Program-made: the position numbers and the translations under genes | Source of the DNA: Odontesthes bonariensis | Lineage: Eukaryota > Chordata > Actinopteri > Atheriniformes > Atherinopsidae | NCBI RefSeq assembly: GCF_027942865.1 | Contig: NC_134510.1 | Span: forward strand, 30,894,163-30,958,162 | Direction of reading: 5' to 3' | DNA length: 64,000 nt | In this document: positions 1 through 13,600 of the stretch, piece after piece | Layout of the letters: every line of letters begins with the position of its first letter | Position numbering within the stretch: position 1 is the stretch's first letter | Notes under the pieces: generated by a model | Databases searched by the model: none | Told to the model about the DNA's origin: nothing | The model's input: the letters and a program-made list of their open reading frames with translations, nothing else

Positions 1-1932
1 ATAAAAGACTGACAACAGCACTTATAAATGGCTGCTGTTGCTTTGTAATAAATCTTGAGGGATGTCATTTGGGATCTTAATCTTGAATGTGAATAGCAGT
101 TGTAATGACAATATGCAGGAAACATGGTCATTTATAAAATGAACACCCATCATTAGGCAATGATTATTATGAAAACGATTGTCAAAACATGACTGATGGC
201 AGCAAATTCTCGTGTGTTTGGGGGTTTATTTGAGTGTGGTGTGTGTGCATACAAATGCCTGTCTGTGCAAAACATTAAACCTCCAGCAGTATGAACTGAC
301 TATCCTACGTTAGCATATTGTACAAGCTGGTCACAACTTGTAATCGATTGTTAGCAGATGCTTTTTGTGGGCTCATGATTATTGACAATGAGTTTGAAAC
401 TTAAAAAAAAAGAAATCCAATTTCGAAATATGTTAATGAGCATTCAACTAAAATACAGTGCAATGATTTGCATGTTATATAATCTAATATTTTCATTCAA
501 ATTATGCAGTATGTATAAATGAGTACTGAGTACTGTATTGAAAATGAGTACAAGAATAATGAGTAAAGTGAGTGAGAAATAAATAAATCATACTTGTTTG
601 TCTGACATTTGGAAGCGGTCTGCAGTGCGTTCTCATTCTGTAATTGCCGGAAAAACATTTAAAAAAAGCAATAGATGATACAATATTTTTGTTATTCATG
701 TACTGATTTTGGTGAAAACATTGTGGGAGGTTTGGATTTTATTTTTTTTCCTGGCTCGCATCATATTTTGTAAAAATCTGTTGGTAGTTTGGTGAGTTAG
801 ATTTAGTTTTTTTAGATCAACGCATTTCTTGAATAATTTCATATTAACAGAAGCTGCAAACTTTTCTGAATTTTTACTGACATGCTTCACAAAGATCTCG
901 CTCTCACTGATTTAAAAAAATAAAATAAAAAATACTCACATCTGCACGTGTTGCCGTGGTGATTTGAAAAAACTGTTAATGCTGTGAAACTGAACTCATT
1001 TCAGAGGCCATTGTAAGCTGCTGTTAAGTTCAGGTCATCACAATAATTATAGAATTAAGTTATGATCATATGCTAACTTATGCTGACACTTCTTCTGTTT
1101 GACTGTAAATAAACTTAAGGAAACATGCCGGCACGCAAGAAAGCCAAGAATATGAAAAGTTTTTCCCATTTAACAAAGAAAACATTCATGTTTTAAAGAT
1201 GTCTTTTTATAGAGCATCTGCTGAGAACATCATGTTGTTCAGTTTTGATGATAAATGTTATTACGTCATCAACTGTAAGTTCAGTCATTACTTTGTCCAG
1301 GATTTTCCAGAGGAAGGAAGAAAAAAAAACTAGTTTCACATAAACGTTGTGCATTCTGCCTGTTAAACATGTGAGAACACAATATACCTGAACATGTAAA
1401 TTTGTGAATGTGGTGTTTGCATTCATGCCGCCAAAGCAGCAAGATTTTTACATGTGTGCAACCATAATCACAAATGATTAATAACAGATAACATTGATTT
1501 GTCACATATAAAGTTGATCAGAAAATGTATTATGGTACTTGAGATATTCACTTTAGACCCATTCGATGAGGATATGTTCATGTTGTCTTCCATATTAATG
1601 ACACAAAAACATCTTTTAAGGAAGCCTCAAATGTTGATATTTTTTATTCAGCAACAGATAATCATTGTCAAAGAAAAAACAGTCACAGATTACATATTCT
1701 TAAATAGGAAATGTTCACATCATTGAGCTTACAAAAAGAGTGAAAAAGTTGAAAATATATAAAATAAATACAAAAGAGTAGCTCTTCATTTGCCCGTGCT
1801 GTTCTGTGAATCATTTCTCTTAAAAATGGTAACAGTAAATGCACTAAACGAGGAGGTAAAGAAAAGGTCATTTCTTATGGGGAGATAAGAAAAAAAGCAG
1901 AATAAATTAATAATGAATTGCTGCAGGAATCC
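1..1932. other. AT-rich intergenic DNA 3' of hamp
   Basis: Only short ORFs rich in Phe, Lys, His and Ile, none with recognisable domains or convincing splice sites. A minus-strand AATAAA at 1643-1648 lies about 290 bases past the hepcidin stop and is a candidate hamp poly(A) signal. I see no other gene or repeat. Confidence 0.5.
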
Positions 1933-2466
1933 TCAGAACTTGCAGCAGAAACCGCAGCCCTTGTAGCTCTTGCAGCAGTTGCAGCATAGGCTGCACAAGG
2001 AGAGGTGGCTCTGGCGCTTCTGCCTGAAGTGACTTGGCATCTGTGTGAAAAACAAGATACATGAGCAAGGTGCACTCTCCAACATTACATCCTTTTCCTG
2101 TGTGAAGAGAGCATCAGTGTGCTCCGTAGGGAAAACAAACCCGCATAAATTTTAATTTGCCCACGATAATTGGCTTAATTCGTTCAGTCAATTGAACATA
2201 CCATCCACGATTCCATTGGCGTCTCTTGATGTACCGCAACTGGAGTGTCATTGCTCCCTGCCTCCTCCAGCTCTTGGACCTGTTAATGAATTATGCACAT
2301 TTAGAAACCACGTCTTTTCTTCCTGACAAAACATTTAAAGCTAATAAGGAAATGAGGTGAGCTTAAGTCATATTCTTACCCCAGTTAATGGGATGGCAGA
2401 GCTCTCCAGAATGCATATAAAGGCGAGCACGAGTGTCACTGCAACTGCAATGCTGAATGCCTTCAT
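1933..2466 (-). CDS. hamp: Hepcidin, type 1 (hamp1-like), complete, 3 exons
   Basis: Liver iron hormone and antimicrobial peptide that binds ferroportin and causes its degradation. Coding exons are 2466-2380, 2279-2202 and 2040-1933, all GT-AG and phase 0, giving 90 codons including the stop, the normal fish prepro-hepcidin size. Residues 1-24 (MKAFSIAVAVTLVLAFICIL...) form a signal peptide. A short acidic pro-region ends in the furin site RQKR. The 26-residue mature peptide begins QSHLSLC and has eight cysteines in the hepcidin pattern (C, then CC, CC, C, CC), ending CCKF. QSHLSLC is the N-terminus of spiny-rayed-fish type 1 hepcidin, the iron-regulatory form; the antimicrobial type 2 forms lack this Q-S/I-H start. 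The next gene is usf2, the same neighbour as in mammals. Stop and splice sites are all consistent; I see nothing broken. Confidence 0.95.
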
Positions 2467-2659
2467 TTTTGTTGGGATGGTTTATTAAATCCTTTGAAGA
2501 TTAGAGTTGATAGGTCTTCTTTCTCATGGGTGTCAGGCCACCGAAGAGCACCACAATGTCTTCAATTTACTCTTCAGCTCCAGTGATGGACAGTGATTCT
2601 CTTGGCCGGTGGGATTTTTCAGGTCTGACCCTTGTCACTTCTTTCATGAGTCCTTCTAC

Positions 2660-2730
2660 TGTCTGATTGTTCAGTATGCAGAGCTCAGAGGTATTTATAC
2701 ACACATGGGCCCAGTGTTGCCTCATCACTG
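2660..2730 (-). promoter_or_regulatory. hamp: hamp core promoter with TATA box and adjacent E-box-like site
   Basis: Read on the minus strand, TATAAATA lies at 2697-2690, which would place transcription start near 2665 and give a 5'UTR of about 200 bases without a required intron. Just upstream on the same strand is CATGTG (about 2707-2702), a CANNTG E-box of the type bound by USF1/USF2. Mammalian HAMP promoters are known USF targets. That this site is used is inference. Confidence 0.5.
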
Positions 2731-5700
2731 CTGGAGGCCCAGCCCATTCCTGGCAGCAGTTACCTAACTCCATGGGGAAGTTTTGACCTCCCTATTCCTC
2801 CTCATCATACTGTAGTTCTGCAACACTGGTGGATATCTATATATATATTTCTTTTTTTTTGTGAACCCCCCACTGTCTTTCTTTCAAATGTAACTACTTT
2901 GCACTAAGAGAACACATAATTCCACACATGAACAAGCCAATGATTTCTACAATATATATGAGTGCAATCTATATTCTGTAAAAGAGACCTTTTCTAGAAC
3001 AAATCTAGCAATAGATTCCCCAGCAAAGGCCAACACCGCACAGGTCAATCTATTGCACGGCTGGCTGAGCGCCACTTGTTCTAACCAGGGAAATCCTTCA
3101 CGACAGAGAAGGAGAGACTTTGAAATATCCATTGCTCAGTGTAAAGGATGTAATTACAACCTCTCAAATGGAATGATTAGCCCCTCATTTTGAACACGAG
3201 TTTTTACATAATACACAGGAACCTGCAGTTGAACCAAATTAAATTCCTCTGAGAGTAGTTGACTACTCCAGGATAAAAAACCGCTGTTTGAGATTCAAGG
3301 TGTTTCAATACGCTTGAAAGGGGAATAAAGTAATGTGATGTGGTTTATTATGTCTGAACAGCTAAGAACTGGATTATTTCAGGTATTTTCCTCTGCAAAT
3401 ATTAAATGTAACCTTATCTTGTTTTTGTATGAGCTTCAATTATAAAAAAATTCCAGACCATCAAGATCCTACAACATAGCAAATAGCCAATGATCTTGTT
3501 TTATTAAGACAAAATTGCTGTATTCCTAATGCACACAATGGAGTGTTATTTGTTTTCTATACTGACTGAAATTGGACCAGTTTATCTAAAGACACTGGCA
3601 TAGTGATATTAAACCAGATTGCTAACCATTAAATAGGAAAGCTGTGACCCTGAAATCATTTGAACCATTTTTTATATCATTTCTGAGGTATAGCGATAAA
3701 CACTTTCAGATTAATTAACCTGTCAGTGTAAAAAAAGAAATTCTTCGCAGCAACATCAAGCCGGGAATAAATAAAAAAAAAATCAATACTGGAGGAAAGG
3801 AAATAATAGACTGAAAAAATAACGGCACAAACTGATAAATAGCGGGCTGTTCATGCTGATGAATTAGAGGTCATTTGAATTCTCATTATACCTTCAACAT
3901 CTTTCCAAATTGCCAGTGCCGACTCAATTAGGGAACAACATGTTGCAGGATCCCTGCGTCAGTCTGTCTCTGCCACTGATAACCCTGCTGACCTGTCTGC
4001 TTGCTTTGGGTGACCACAATGTCAGTGTCAACAAATACAATCGTGAATGGCTCTACATCTATTAGAATCTGTCCCTACTTTTCTAACATTCAGGGAGAAT
4101 GGTGTTGTTTTTCTTAATTTTTTTTGGCCCGCTTGCTTCAGCGGGTAATAGAGACGCTTTAAGTCTGCTGTTCGAAGTTGCACATGATGTCCACTCATGA
4201 TGACCATTTTGTTTGCCATGATTCACAAAGCATGACTAAGCTCATGATCTGAATATGACAGCGGTTAACTGTACTGAGATAAAAGTTATAGATCTAGATT
4301 GTCCTGACTGTGAGAGATGAAAGAGACGAGAACATTAAAGAGTTCAAAAGAAGAAACACTAAGAAGCTGGAGGTTTTTTTTTTAGCATAGGCTACATGTT
4401 TTGTCCTGTGTTCTCAGCAACCACTGAGGCTATCGATGGGAATCTTCTGGCCAAACAAAGCCGGCACCAGCACGGCGGACAGATTCACCTCAGCAGGCGC
4501 CACGCTGCCTTTTCTCTCCTAGTTGAGGGCATTGGCCCCGTCTGTCCCTGTTTCATCACAGTCCTCTCTGGTCATGTCCTTATCCATTTCCCCTCCGCTG
4601 TCTCCCTGCCAGCTTTATATGGAGCTGCAAGACAGCACACACCTTGTGTTTGTCTGCCACACTGGCTGCCCAAAGTGTTAACAACTTGCCTCAAAAAATG
4701 GGCCATGGACAAAATGTTGATACATCGCAAACACGTGAATCTGTAAATAGACATGATAAAACATTTCATGATTCAACGCGTGCTTCAACACGCTGACAAA
4801 AGTGCGAGACAACTGCAATGCCACTTTCAGACCCAGGGGGCAGTGCAGAGTTCCAGAATTTGCTGATGACTGCTGGGATTTTCCCCGTCTGAGCTGAATC
4901 AGTGGCATGTTACAATATATTTACTGGAATTTCCAGAATACTACTGAGCTGGATGAGTTCCTATCCAGTAGTAATGAAGTATAGCAAAATGACGTTTTTG
5001 GGGTTTTTTAAACAGCAAGTTAGTATAATTGATTATAACAAGAACTGACAATACATGATACAAATATATGGTGAGGGTATAGGTTAATGCCCTGCCCATA
5101 TTCTGCAATATACAATGCTATAAATCCAAGAATTAAACCTTGTTGCTTTTCCTTACTCATCTGTTTCCTTTGCTTTCCTATCTCCATCTCAATTTTCAAG
5201 CTGAAATCAAATCTGAAGCCTACTAAATGTTTGGTGTTGGGTTGCTCAGAAATGCTCACTGGGTTGCCACAAAACACGGACAAAAGAGGAAATAGAAAAC
5301 TGACCAAGACTGAAAAAATAATGGAATATCTTTAGAACAGACACATAAAGGAAACTGGTTTTGCTTCTAACACCGTGTGGCTTCTTTTTCTTTTTTTTTT
5401 TTTTTTTTTTTTAGAGGATCAAACAATCATATTCACCACTGAATTTTAATCAACCAGGAAAAAGTGCATCATGATTGTAGCCTCTTGGAGATTTGAAGTA
5501 TGAAAGAGCTTTTCACCTTCTTGCAGCTTCATGAACAACACCACCATGGCATTATTTCAGACTAGAAAGATTGCTTTTATGTTCATTCTTTTGATATGAT
5601 TTAATGCAACATTCTGAGTCTAATGCACCTATTTTCGTGTCTATGTAAAAGCGTATCGAGGATCATCTGCAAAAGCGAAAAGCTTTACTAATATATTAGG

Positions 5701-7605
5701 CTATATTTTTTATTCCTCTTGTCAGCTCTCTTCAGAGAGATCATTTAGAGGCATCTCTATAACCCATGAACAACATTTAATGCTTGAAAATCCTTCAAAA
5801 ATACAGAAGACTGACAAATTTGACATGTGGAGTCTTTTTGATGTGTATTCCCTGTAAAATTATGGTAATGATCTTCCAGGATACATTCTGTGCTTCATCT
5901 AATTTCTGAGTAAGTTTGATCAGTACTCAGCTTATCTTAGATGCTTCATTCAGGTGTTTTACTGCTTCAAGAACTGTCACGTCACAATTAGTTTAGCTGC
6001 TCAATTTGGCTGTTTTTCAGGGCTCCTGTACTCAGCAGTCATGGCAGCTGAATTGAAATATGTTTGAAAATGCATTTGTTTTATGGGATGTGATCTTGAA
6101 TTGAGCCGTCTGACTTTCATATCAACAATTATGATCACAAATTCTAATATTAGACAGTGACGTTTTTATCCTTTATGATATTACATCAAGCATTATTTAT
6201 GGGTGCATTCTAAACTGTATGTCCCTTAGCTTAAAGTGGAGGTCAAATGTGTCTTTCAACATGTTCAAACAGTTTGATTTGTCACTTTGATCAAGGCTGT
6301 CAAATGTAAGCCTCTGGTGGCTCAAAAATGAGAAGATTGAAAGAAATCTGAACTCATTCCCGTCTTCCCTCTTTAAATGCAGCAAAATACACATATCTTT
6401 TTGCTGGAGCATCTTTTATGAGCGATGCAGGTGCTGTGTTGCGATTAATGTAAGCCCAGGAAGGATGACAGTGAGAGCAGAACACAAGAGGATCATTGTA
6501 CTTTGGAATGAGACTTTTTCTGTCAGCCATTTTCAAACACATAACAACCTCTGAGAGAGAAGGAATGTGAGCCACACTGAGGCAGGGGACAATACGCACT
6601 CCCAACAGCATGCTCCTGTAGCTAAAAAAAAACACAAAGGTAAGACAAGCCTGCAGGACATGAAACTGTGGCTTTCCAGCAGAATGTGTTGGCCAGCATG
6701 AGTTCAATGAAAATCAGTCATCTGTGCACTCAGCTAGATTTTCCTTAACACGAAAGTACAACATGCAAAACAGTTTAACAGCACTGGCTTCAGTCCATCC
6801 TCCGGGCAAATTCTCAGCTCCGACCGCTGCTTCAAATTCATTACACATAATTTAAGCAATAACAATTTATTGCTGAAAGGGGAGAGTCTTTCCTCTTGCA
6901 ATTAATTAATCTATTAATTGTAAGTGACTTATCTGCACTGAGAGGTGAAAGTCAAATTCCCTGGCACTAGCCTCATATTCTATTTGTGAAATAATCTCAC
7001 ATATCTGTATGACATTTAATTTTACTGCCAAATTGAGTTAATTTCAAGTCTGCCTGGTTCTTTTCAGAGGGCTGTACAAGTTCAGGGTGAAAGGCAGACA
7101 GACAGAGCACATGTCCCAATCAGGGGTACGTGGGATCAGAGATCATCCACATCAAACAGACACAGGGACACACAGACGCCTGCCTGGCTGTGTATTGTAT
7201 GTTTAATAGCAGATGACAAGCCTGGAGACACGCAGGGGGCAAAACAAAACCAGTGCCAATTTAATTCTTGTCAGGCTAAATAATATTGCTAATGAAAGAG
7301 TCTTTAAGTTAGAAGTAGTCACACTGTTTGGAGTCAAACAACATCAAAGTCTGAGGTTAAAAGATATCCAGACCTTTACCGAGCAGCAGTGATGCTAGCA
7401 TATTTGAGACCTGCTGTGTCAAACTCAGTCTCACTGAGGGCTTAGATTCGCCCTTTATCCACCATTGATCTCTGTCACCCAAGGTGCCCTCTGTGTGTCC
7501 AAATTACTGTTTTCATATTTACCTGTGTTGATCAGTCAAGATTAACAAGATCAAATTTAAGTCCTGCAGAGACACATCTCCTATAGGAACATGTACATGT
7601 GAATT
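2731..7605. other. Intergenic desert between hamp and usf2, left part
   Basis: About 4.9 kb without a recognisable gene. It contains homopolymer tracts, including a T-run of about 22 at 5391-5412. A less AT-rich stretch at about 4400-4680 holds a 116-codon plus-strand ORF with no family resemblance. I see no terminal-repeat element. Confidence 0.5.
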
Positions 7606-7860
7606 CTATTGAATGAAAGAAAATGCCTTAAGTTTATTCTCTGGATCTCCACCCAGAGCTGCATCAATATCAATATAGCCATACATGTCTAAATCTGAAG
7701 CCTGAATTTTACTTTCACAGCTAACATTTTGAGTTGTCACAACAGGAGAAACAGTGGTGAAATTAAGATAATAATGCCTCAGGTCCATCAAGAGACCCAA
7801 GTTAACCAACATGCAGAATATCAGGACCAGGACAAGCTTATCTAAGTGCACTGTTGTCAT
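7606..7860 (-). CDS. Doubtful small ORF with N-terminal membrane anchor
   Basis: An 84-residue ORF starting MTTVHLDKL. Residues 9-27 are a strong hydrophobic segment; after it come two N-glycosylation sequons (NFT at 33-35, NVS at 45-47) and a short acidic C-terminus. That layout is that of a type II signal-anchor protein or the first exon of a Golgi glycosyltransferase. Against it: the start has a poor Kozak context, I find no clear downstream exon, the ORF lies alone in AT-rich DNA, and I recognise no family. It could be a chance ORF, a relic exon, or a lineage-specific small membrane protein. Confidence 0.2.
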   Translation of the reverse strand: MTTVHLDKLVLVLIFCMLVNLGLLMDLRHYYLNFTTVSPVVTTQNVSCESKIQASDLDMYGYIDIDAALGGDPENKLKAFSFIQ

Positions 7861-10625
7861 CGGACACCCACCTTCTCTGGATTACATGTCAAAATGTCTG
7901 CTAGATTTGTAGAGGACAGATTGTTTTTTTTTTTATTTTCAAGGAAGTTAAGATTCCAGGTAATCCACTGGTCATTTAAATGTATCATTTTGCTGCAGGG
8001 CCACCTATAGGTGAAAACCCAGCAGAATTTGCAGGATCATTCAGTGCTGTAATTAATGTCACAGAGGGTATATCAATAAAAAAATAAATAAAAAAAAAGA
8101 CCTTAAGAATCCTGGTTACACTTTAAGACTCTGAAATTAAATTTTCTTAATTAGCTTCTTATTGACGAATTGGGCTTCATAAAGAAAGGTGATGTCAAAT
8201 AAGAATCAGGACTAACTCGAATCTTACTTTTAATGGTGCGTTGCTTGTTGACTGCACTGTCAATCAAATTTAGAAAATAAAAAAAAAAAGTGTCATAAAT
8301 TTCTAAATGATAGAAATATTAAATTACTGCCAATTTTATCAGGGATATTTAGAGTTCTAAAAGGCATAAATTGGGAACAGCCAAGTGAATGATTTGCAAA
8401 TAAGAAATAAAGCACCACCTAAAAAAAATGTATCTGAATTTTACACCAGAGGTCTTGAGATTTGAGCCAAAGTTTAACAAATATACTTGGACAAACTCAT
8501 AAGTGGCTGAAACTCTACCCTACAAGAAATAAGGCATTTTTCATTTGCTCATCGAAGATCTGATGAATGAACCAAAGCCAGAGTCAATCAAGAGTATTAG
8601 CTATAGTGAAAGTTTTATTTTCCACCATTTTACTTAGAAAAGATGTCTCTAACCTGAGAACAGTGAGGCTGCTACACAGAGAAAGCTTTTTTCTTTCTTT
8701 TGCCATTTCAAAAAAGAAAAGCAAGAAAAAAAAAAGAAGTAGCCACAAATTATTTTGTGAAAATCCCATCTTCCAAAGCATTAATCATGTCTTACATTCT
8801 CTGCTCTCCTCTGAGGTGTACAAAAAAAACAAAAAGAAATTCTACTGCACATCTATCTTTCAACTTTGGCCACGAGCCTAGTTTGATAGATCAGACACTT
8901 GCACTATTCCTATCAGGTTTGAATCTAGCAGTTGCAGCAGAGCAGCACTTTCAAAGCACAAGCTGTTAACTTACAGAGTCTCAGATATTAAAATGTAATA
9001 ATAGTCCACCCCATTTTGCCAGGGGTCTGAGTGTTGGTTTTCTCAATCCTGAGCTTCTGATACAGGGAGAAGCAATCACGGTGTAATGAGTGGCTCCGAA
9101 ACTTGATATCCTTCTTCTGCTTTCACCCACGTTGTCCGAAGCAGAACAAAAACACATCATGTATTGTCATTCACAAAAATCATCAACAATATCAATATTG
9201 GCTTCTGCTGTTTGTGCAACCAATTATAGTTTACTTATTGTTTGCCTGAGTGGGTGGAGAAAAATGTGAGACCATTTCTAAGTTTCCCATTTTCCAAATA
9301 GTCAATCTTTTCTTGGAAAACCAGTTGTCGTTTCAGCTAAAAGAGCAACACAGTATTTCTGTGCGCTCCTTTTCTGTAGCGATGAAAAGTCTTTGAGTAC
9401 TGCTCTCCAGGGTGCCCCCCACCTCCCCGCTCCCACCAACCTCCTCCTGTGTGTTGAGCTCTATTTGAAGAGTTGCAATACCAAAAATAGAGCAAACAGC
9501 CTGAACTGAAGCATGTGGGGATTATTCTTACACATATTCACACACCCCTAAATCACACAAGAACAAAAGATGAAAAAATAAACCCACAGTACCTAAACAC
9601 GGCTTGGAAAAAATTGGGAACTGCTCTGCATTCCTCTCCAGTTGATGATCCAAAGTGCAGAGTTGGAAATTGTCTGTCTCACACTTTCATCTTTGAATTT
9701 ATAGTTAAATACCATCAGAAAAATCTGAAGTCACAAATCTTTTTTTTTTTTTTTTAAGTGATTTTTCCCATCTAGCAAATGCCCAACAATTCAAGTATAC
9801 CACTGTCTATTTTTCCATATCAAGCTTCAAGATTGCACACTTCATGGTTATCATTATGATGCAGGGCCAGCATGGAGCTAATGAGTTATTGATTGTTGAC
9901 TCCCAGAGGTAATCTGCTCTAACATTCTGTAACATCTGTATTAAAACATGAGAAGTCATATTTACATAAATCAGCTGAGAGGCAACGGTGTGCGCAGCTT
10001 CTTGTTCATCTTTGGGTTTAGGTAAGTTAAGTGTGTCATGTTATTTCTATCTCTTGAACCATGTTTTGCATACTTTGATGTTTTCTCACTTAAAATTGCA
10101 TCTCTGCATGAGTTTCAACGTAACTGGTCTCCATCAAGGCTTCTGTCAGCAAGCTAACTAATAAATTAAATCAGCTAAAAACAACATATTAATACAGAAA
10201 TCAAAAAACACAAACTGAATAAAAGCATGAACTATGACAAAATTAATAACTGGGGAGAAAACAAAAACTGACAGGGAGCAAACTTCGAGGACAAAAATCA
10301 TAGTCCATGAGTGAGGCTACATAAATACAAAACACAGGAGAAGTCCAGCAGAGGTTCTGTTCCATAGCTAGTGCTAGTAAAACACTCTGATGGAGGTGAG
10401 TGGACATCTTTTCTCGAAGCTCATTTCTACTGAGTTGCAACAGGTGGTTATCTCAATAGGACAGTCAAGTGCAGCCGCAAATGGCTGGTGAAGGGTTCGC
10501 AGCCTGGGAACCCAGGGAAGGAAGCAATCACTAAAAAGAAAGTGATTCTCCACATGTCCTTTTCCAATCGCCACGTCAGTTACATGTTTGAGTGGTGGCG
10601 CTCCTCCCTCCTCTTTTCATTAGGT
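7861..10625. other. Intergenic DNA downstream of usf2, including its likely 3'UTR
   Basis: The part nearest 10625 should be the usf2 3'UTR, but I could not find an unambiguous minus-strand AATAAA. Poly-A and poly-T tracts occur at about 8082, 8279, 8727 and 9742. A CCAAAAATAG motif at 9481-9490 resembles a MEF2/SRF site; its use is not supported by anything else. No gene is seen. Confidence 0.45.
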
Positions 10626-13600
10626 TTACTGCGGCGGAGTCTCCCCGATCATCTCGATGCCGTGCTGCTGGAGCTGCGCTCGAAGCAGGGCATTCTCATT
10701 CTTCAGCTCTTCGATCTATAGAACAAAGGACAAAAAGAAAAGCCTCAGCATCGACTTCTTTATCCCAGTGACAGCTAAGCATAGTTTATGGTTTACAAAC
10801 TTATTTGTTTGAAGACTGGTGTAAAGTAATGTATAAACAGGGCTGAGCAATACCTGGGATTAGATCAAATTCATGCAGCCCTGTTCAAAGGCACAACCAA
10901 CTGGATAATCAAATCTTGAGGTATGTCATCTCTGCTTCATTTCCCGTGGGTGAACTCTGACTTCACTGCCCCCCCCTACAAGGGACTGAGGGAAGGATGG
11001 TATACTTTGAGCATCAGAATAAAAACATATTGCCTTGCAGGCCCGGGATTCAAGAGGGAGACGTGGCAGCCTCAGAGCTCCAAAATTTCACAATACTTTT
11101 GAGTGCATACGCATGCACTTAGTTCCCACACAACTCCTGTGTGTATTATTCCCGCAGTCTCTTAAAGCAGTGACAGGTAACACTTCTCATTATATGAGTG
11201 CAAACTCTTTGATCCGCTTTGTCAGGCTGTGATTAGCTATACAGCCTGCAATCCAAGGGGGTTTGTTTTGGAGAAATCAAGATGCATATGGAGCTAGGAG
11301 GATTTCTTCCTTCTGAGATTTACCCACTGAATGTTGCAATGCACCACACAGCAAACCAATCTATTCAGTGCTGTGGCAATCTTCACAGCCACATATGCAG
11401 CCCACTATGGCTGCCTTAATATGTGCCGATTTATTTATCTGCTACACCCAACCGCCTCAAAGGGAGCATTTTGAATTATAATTCATAGACCTTCTTTACC
11501 CATTACTGAAGTCATTGAAACTACGCTCCATGCCACATTTCCAGGCCAGAGCAAAGAGCGATATTAATACCTGCTGCCTGCACAACTCATTGTCCACTTG
11601 TATCCTCTCCACTTCCTTCAGACTCTCCTGCAGTCGCTGGTTGCTTTGCCTCAGCTCACGGATGTAGTCACATGCTTTAGATAGGATGCCTCCTTTGCTC
11701 TAAAGGGACAGAGATGGGATCATACAGATGAAAAGTAGAAATCTAAAATGGCAGTAAAGGGTAAAGTGAAAACATGCTTACTGCTCCAGTCTTGGTACTG
11801 TCCATGTTACAGTCAGGGATGATTTTGGAAAGTGTAACAATCCAGTTGTTGATCTTGTCTCTTCGCCGCCTTTCAACTAAAAAAATGGCATTTAAAAAAG
11901 GAACAGATTTAAAAATGTGTATTATCAGATTTCTTTTTTAACCGACATACAGAAGGGGGTGTTTTTTTTCCTTTCCTAGATCAAATACCCTGCCTTAATT
12001 TGGCAGCTCAACAGTAGCCTCTAGTGGGCAGTTCAAACACAAATGCTGCCATCTAGTTTTACAATAACAGCATATTTTGACCGAGCTTGGTGATTTTCTC
12101 TTACAGGAAAAGCTCCATTTAGACACCACACTGCATTGTGTGCTACTGTCTGAAATCAAAAGCCACAATCATCGCTAATTGCCCACCTTCATTATGTTGC
12201 GCTCTTCTCCTTTCATCTCTTGGCGTTCGGGGTCCATCCATTTTCCTGCAGATAAATAGAAAATAAAATACTTTTCATGCACGACAATATCTACCAATCT
12301 CTAAAGCACCATACAATCAAGTACAAATCCAATGCCTCAAATTTAACTAATCCCATGCCTATTCAAAACCCATTCTTCACTGTTATCTTTAAATTCAAGA
12401 CAATTGTAATTGCTATCTAAAATAAGCTTTAGAAGTTGTGTGGTGCCTAAGGCAGAAAAACAAAGACATGCACTGCCTACACAAGCTACGGCTGCAGTTG
12501 TGACGCCCCAGCCCCCAGCCTCAAACACCATAACTGGAAAACTAAGGCCAGGCCCACCTTCTTCTAGCTGCCCTCTTCTCAGGTGCGGCCCGGAGGGAGG
12601 ACACTGTTCCATTATGCTGTAAAATTACAAAACCACAGAAAACCAGATGCCATCTCTTGGAGTCTGGGTGTTTGCCTTATGACACAACCATCTCTTGTCT
12701 CTGGATCTTCCCTGAGGAGTCTGTTAATTAAGTCCCTGAGAAGTTATTGGGAGACTTATCCAGCCATCTTTCATGGCATGAACAAGCCAATAAACCAATA
12801 ACAGGCTCGTGTAATATCACATGTGGACTATTCTATAACTTAACCATGTTCATATCTCAACCAAGGGCTGAAAAAAAAAAATACCTCAAAATCAATCAAC
12901 TTCCATGAAGAAGTATAGAAATGATGCAGAGAAATACTTAATCTGCCCATGAACATTTTTCAGATTGGTCTCACTGTTGCTTACTCTCTACATTAAGTGA
13001 ATAAGCATCTTATAAAAGGTCATCCTTTTTTGTTCATCTCCTCCTCAATCTCCAGCAGAGAATTTGTGTCCTATTAGCACAACTTGACTGCTGATAGTTT
13101 CTTTAGAGATGGTCTGCAAAGCTAAATGACACTCTCTTTTATCTCAATATATCTTAATGGGATTTCAGCTGTAAAATGGATTCTGTCTAACAGTACTCTT
13201 CTAAAATGAGGATGACTGTCTGAATAACCAAATGTGCATACCCAGAGGAATATCCCCCTTTTCACGATTTAGAGCCATATGTCATCTAAGCGCTCCTGAG
13301 AGTTTGTGTTGCCACAAAGATCTAGAAAATTAACAGAGCATACCCCACTGCTGAAGCACTTTCTTCATTTTATTTGAAAGAACTGAGCTTATGTGGTCTC
13401 ATTGATCTGTGAAAGAAAAATGCCATTTCTACCCCTTCTGCCCTCTCTTTTAGAGCTCTACTATTTTCATAACCAAGCCATAGCCTTGATAATAAGACAC
13501 AATGAGACACAAGGAAAGCAGCTAGGGCTGCTTACTATTCAAATGGATGATTTAACAGAGACCGACCATATTGAACATGAGCCTATTAGTCACCATTAAC

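Noticed and set aside
4396-4746. 116-codon plus-strand ORF
   Set aside because: No domain, no splice context, His/Cys/Pro-rich composition typical of chance frames in a slightly GC-richer patch.
6354-6707. 117-codon minus-strand ORF
   Set aside because: No recognisable family or signal, and a chance frame is expected in 64 kb.
12343-12622. ORFs on both strands in a usf2 intron
   Set aside because: Intronic and unsupported; usf2 exons on both sides splice cleanly past them.
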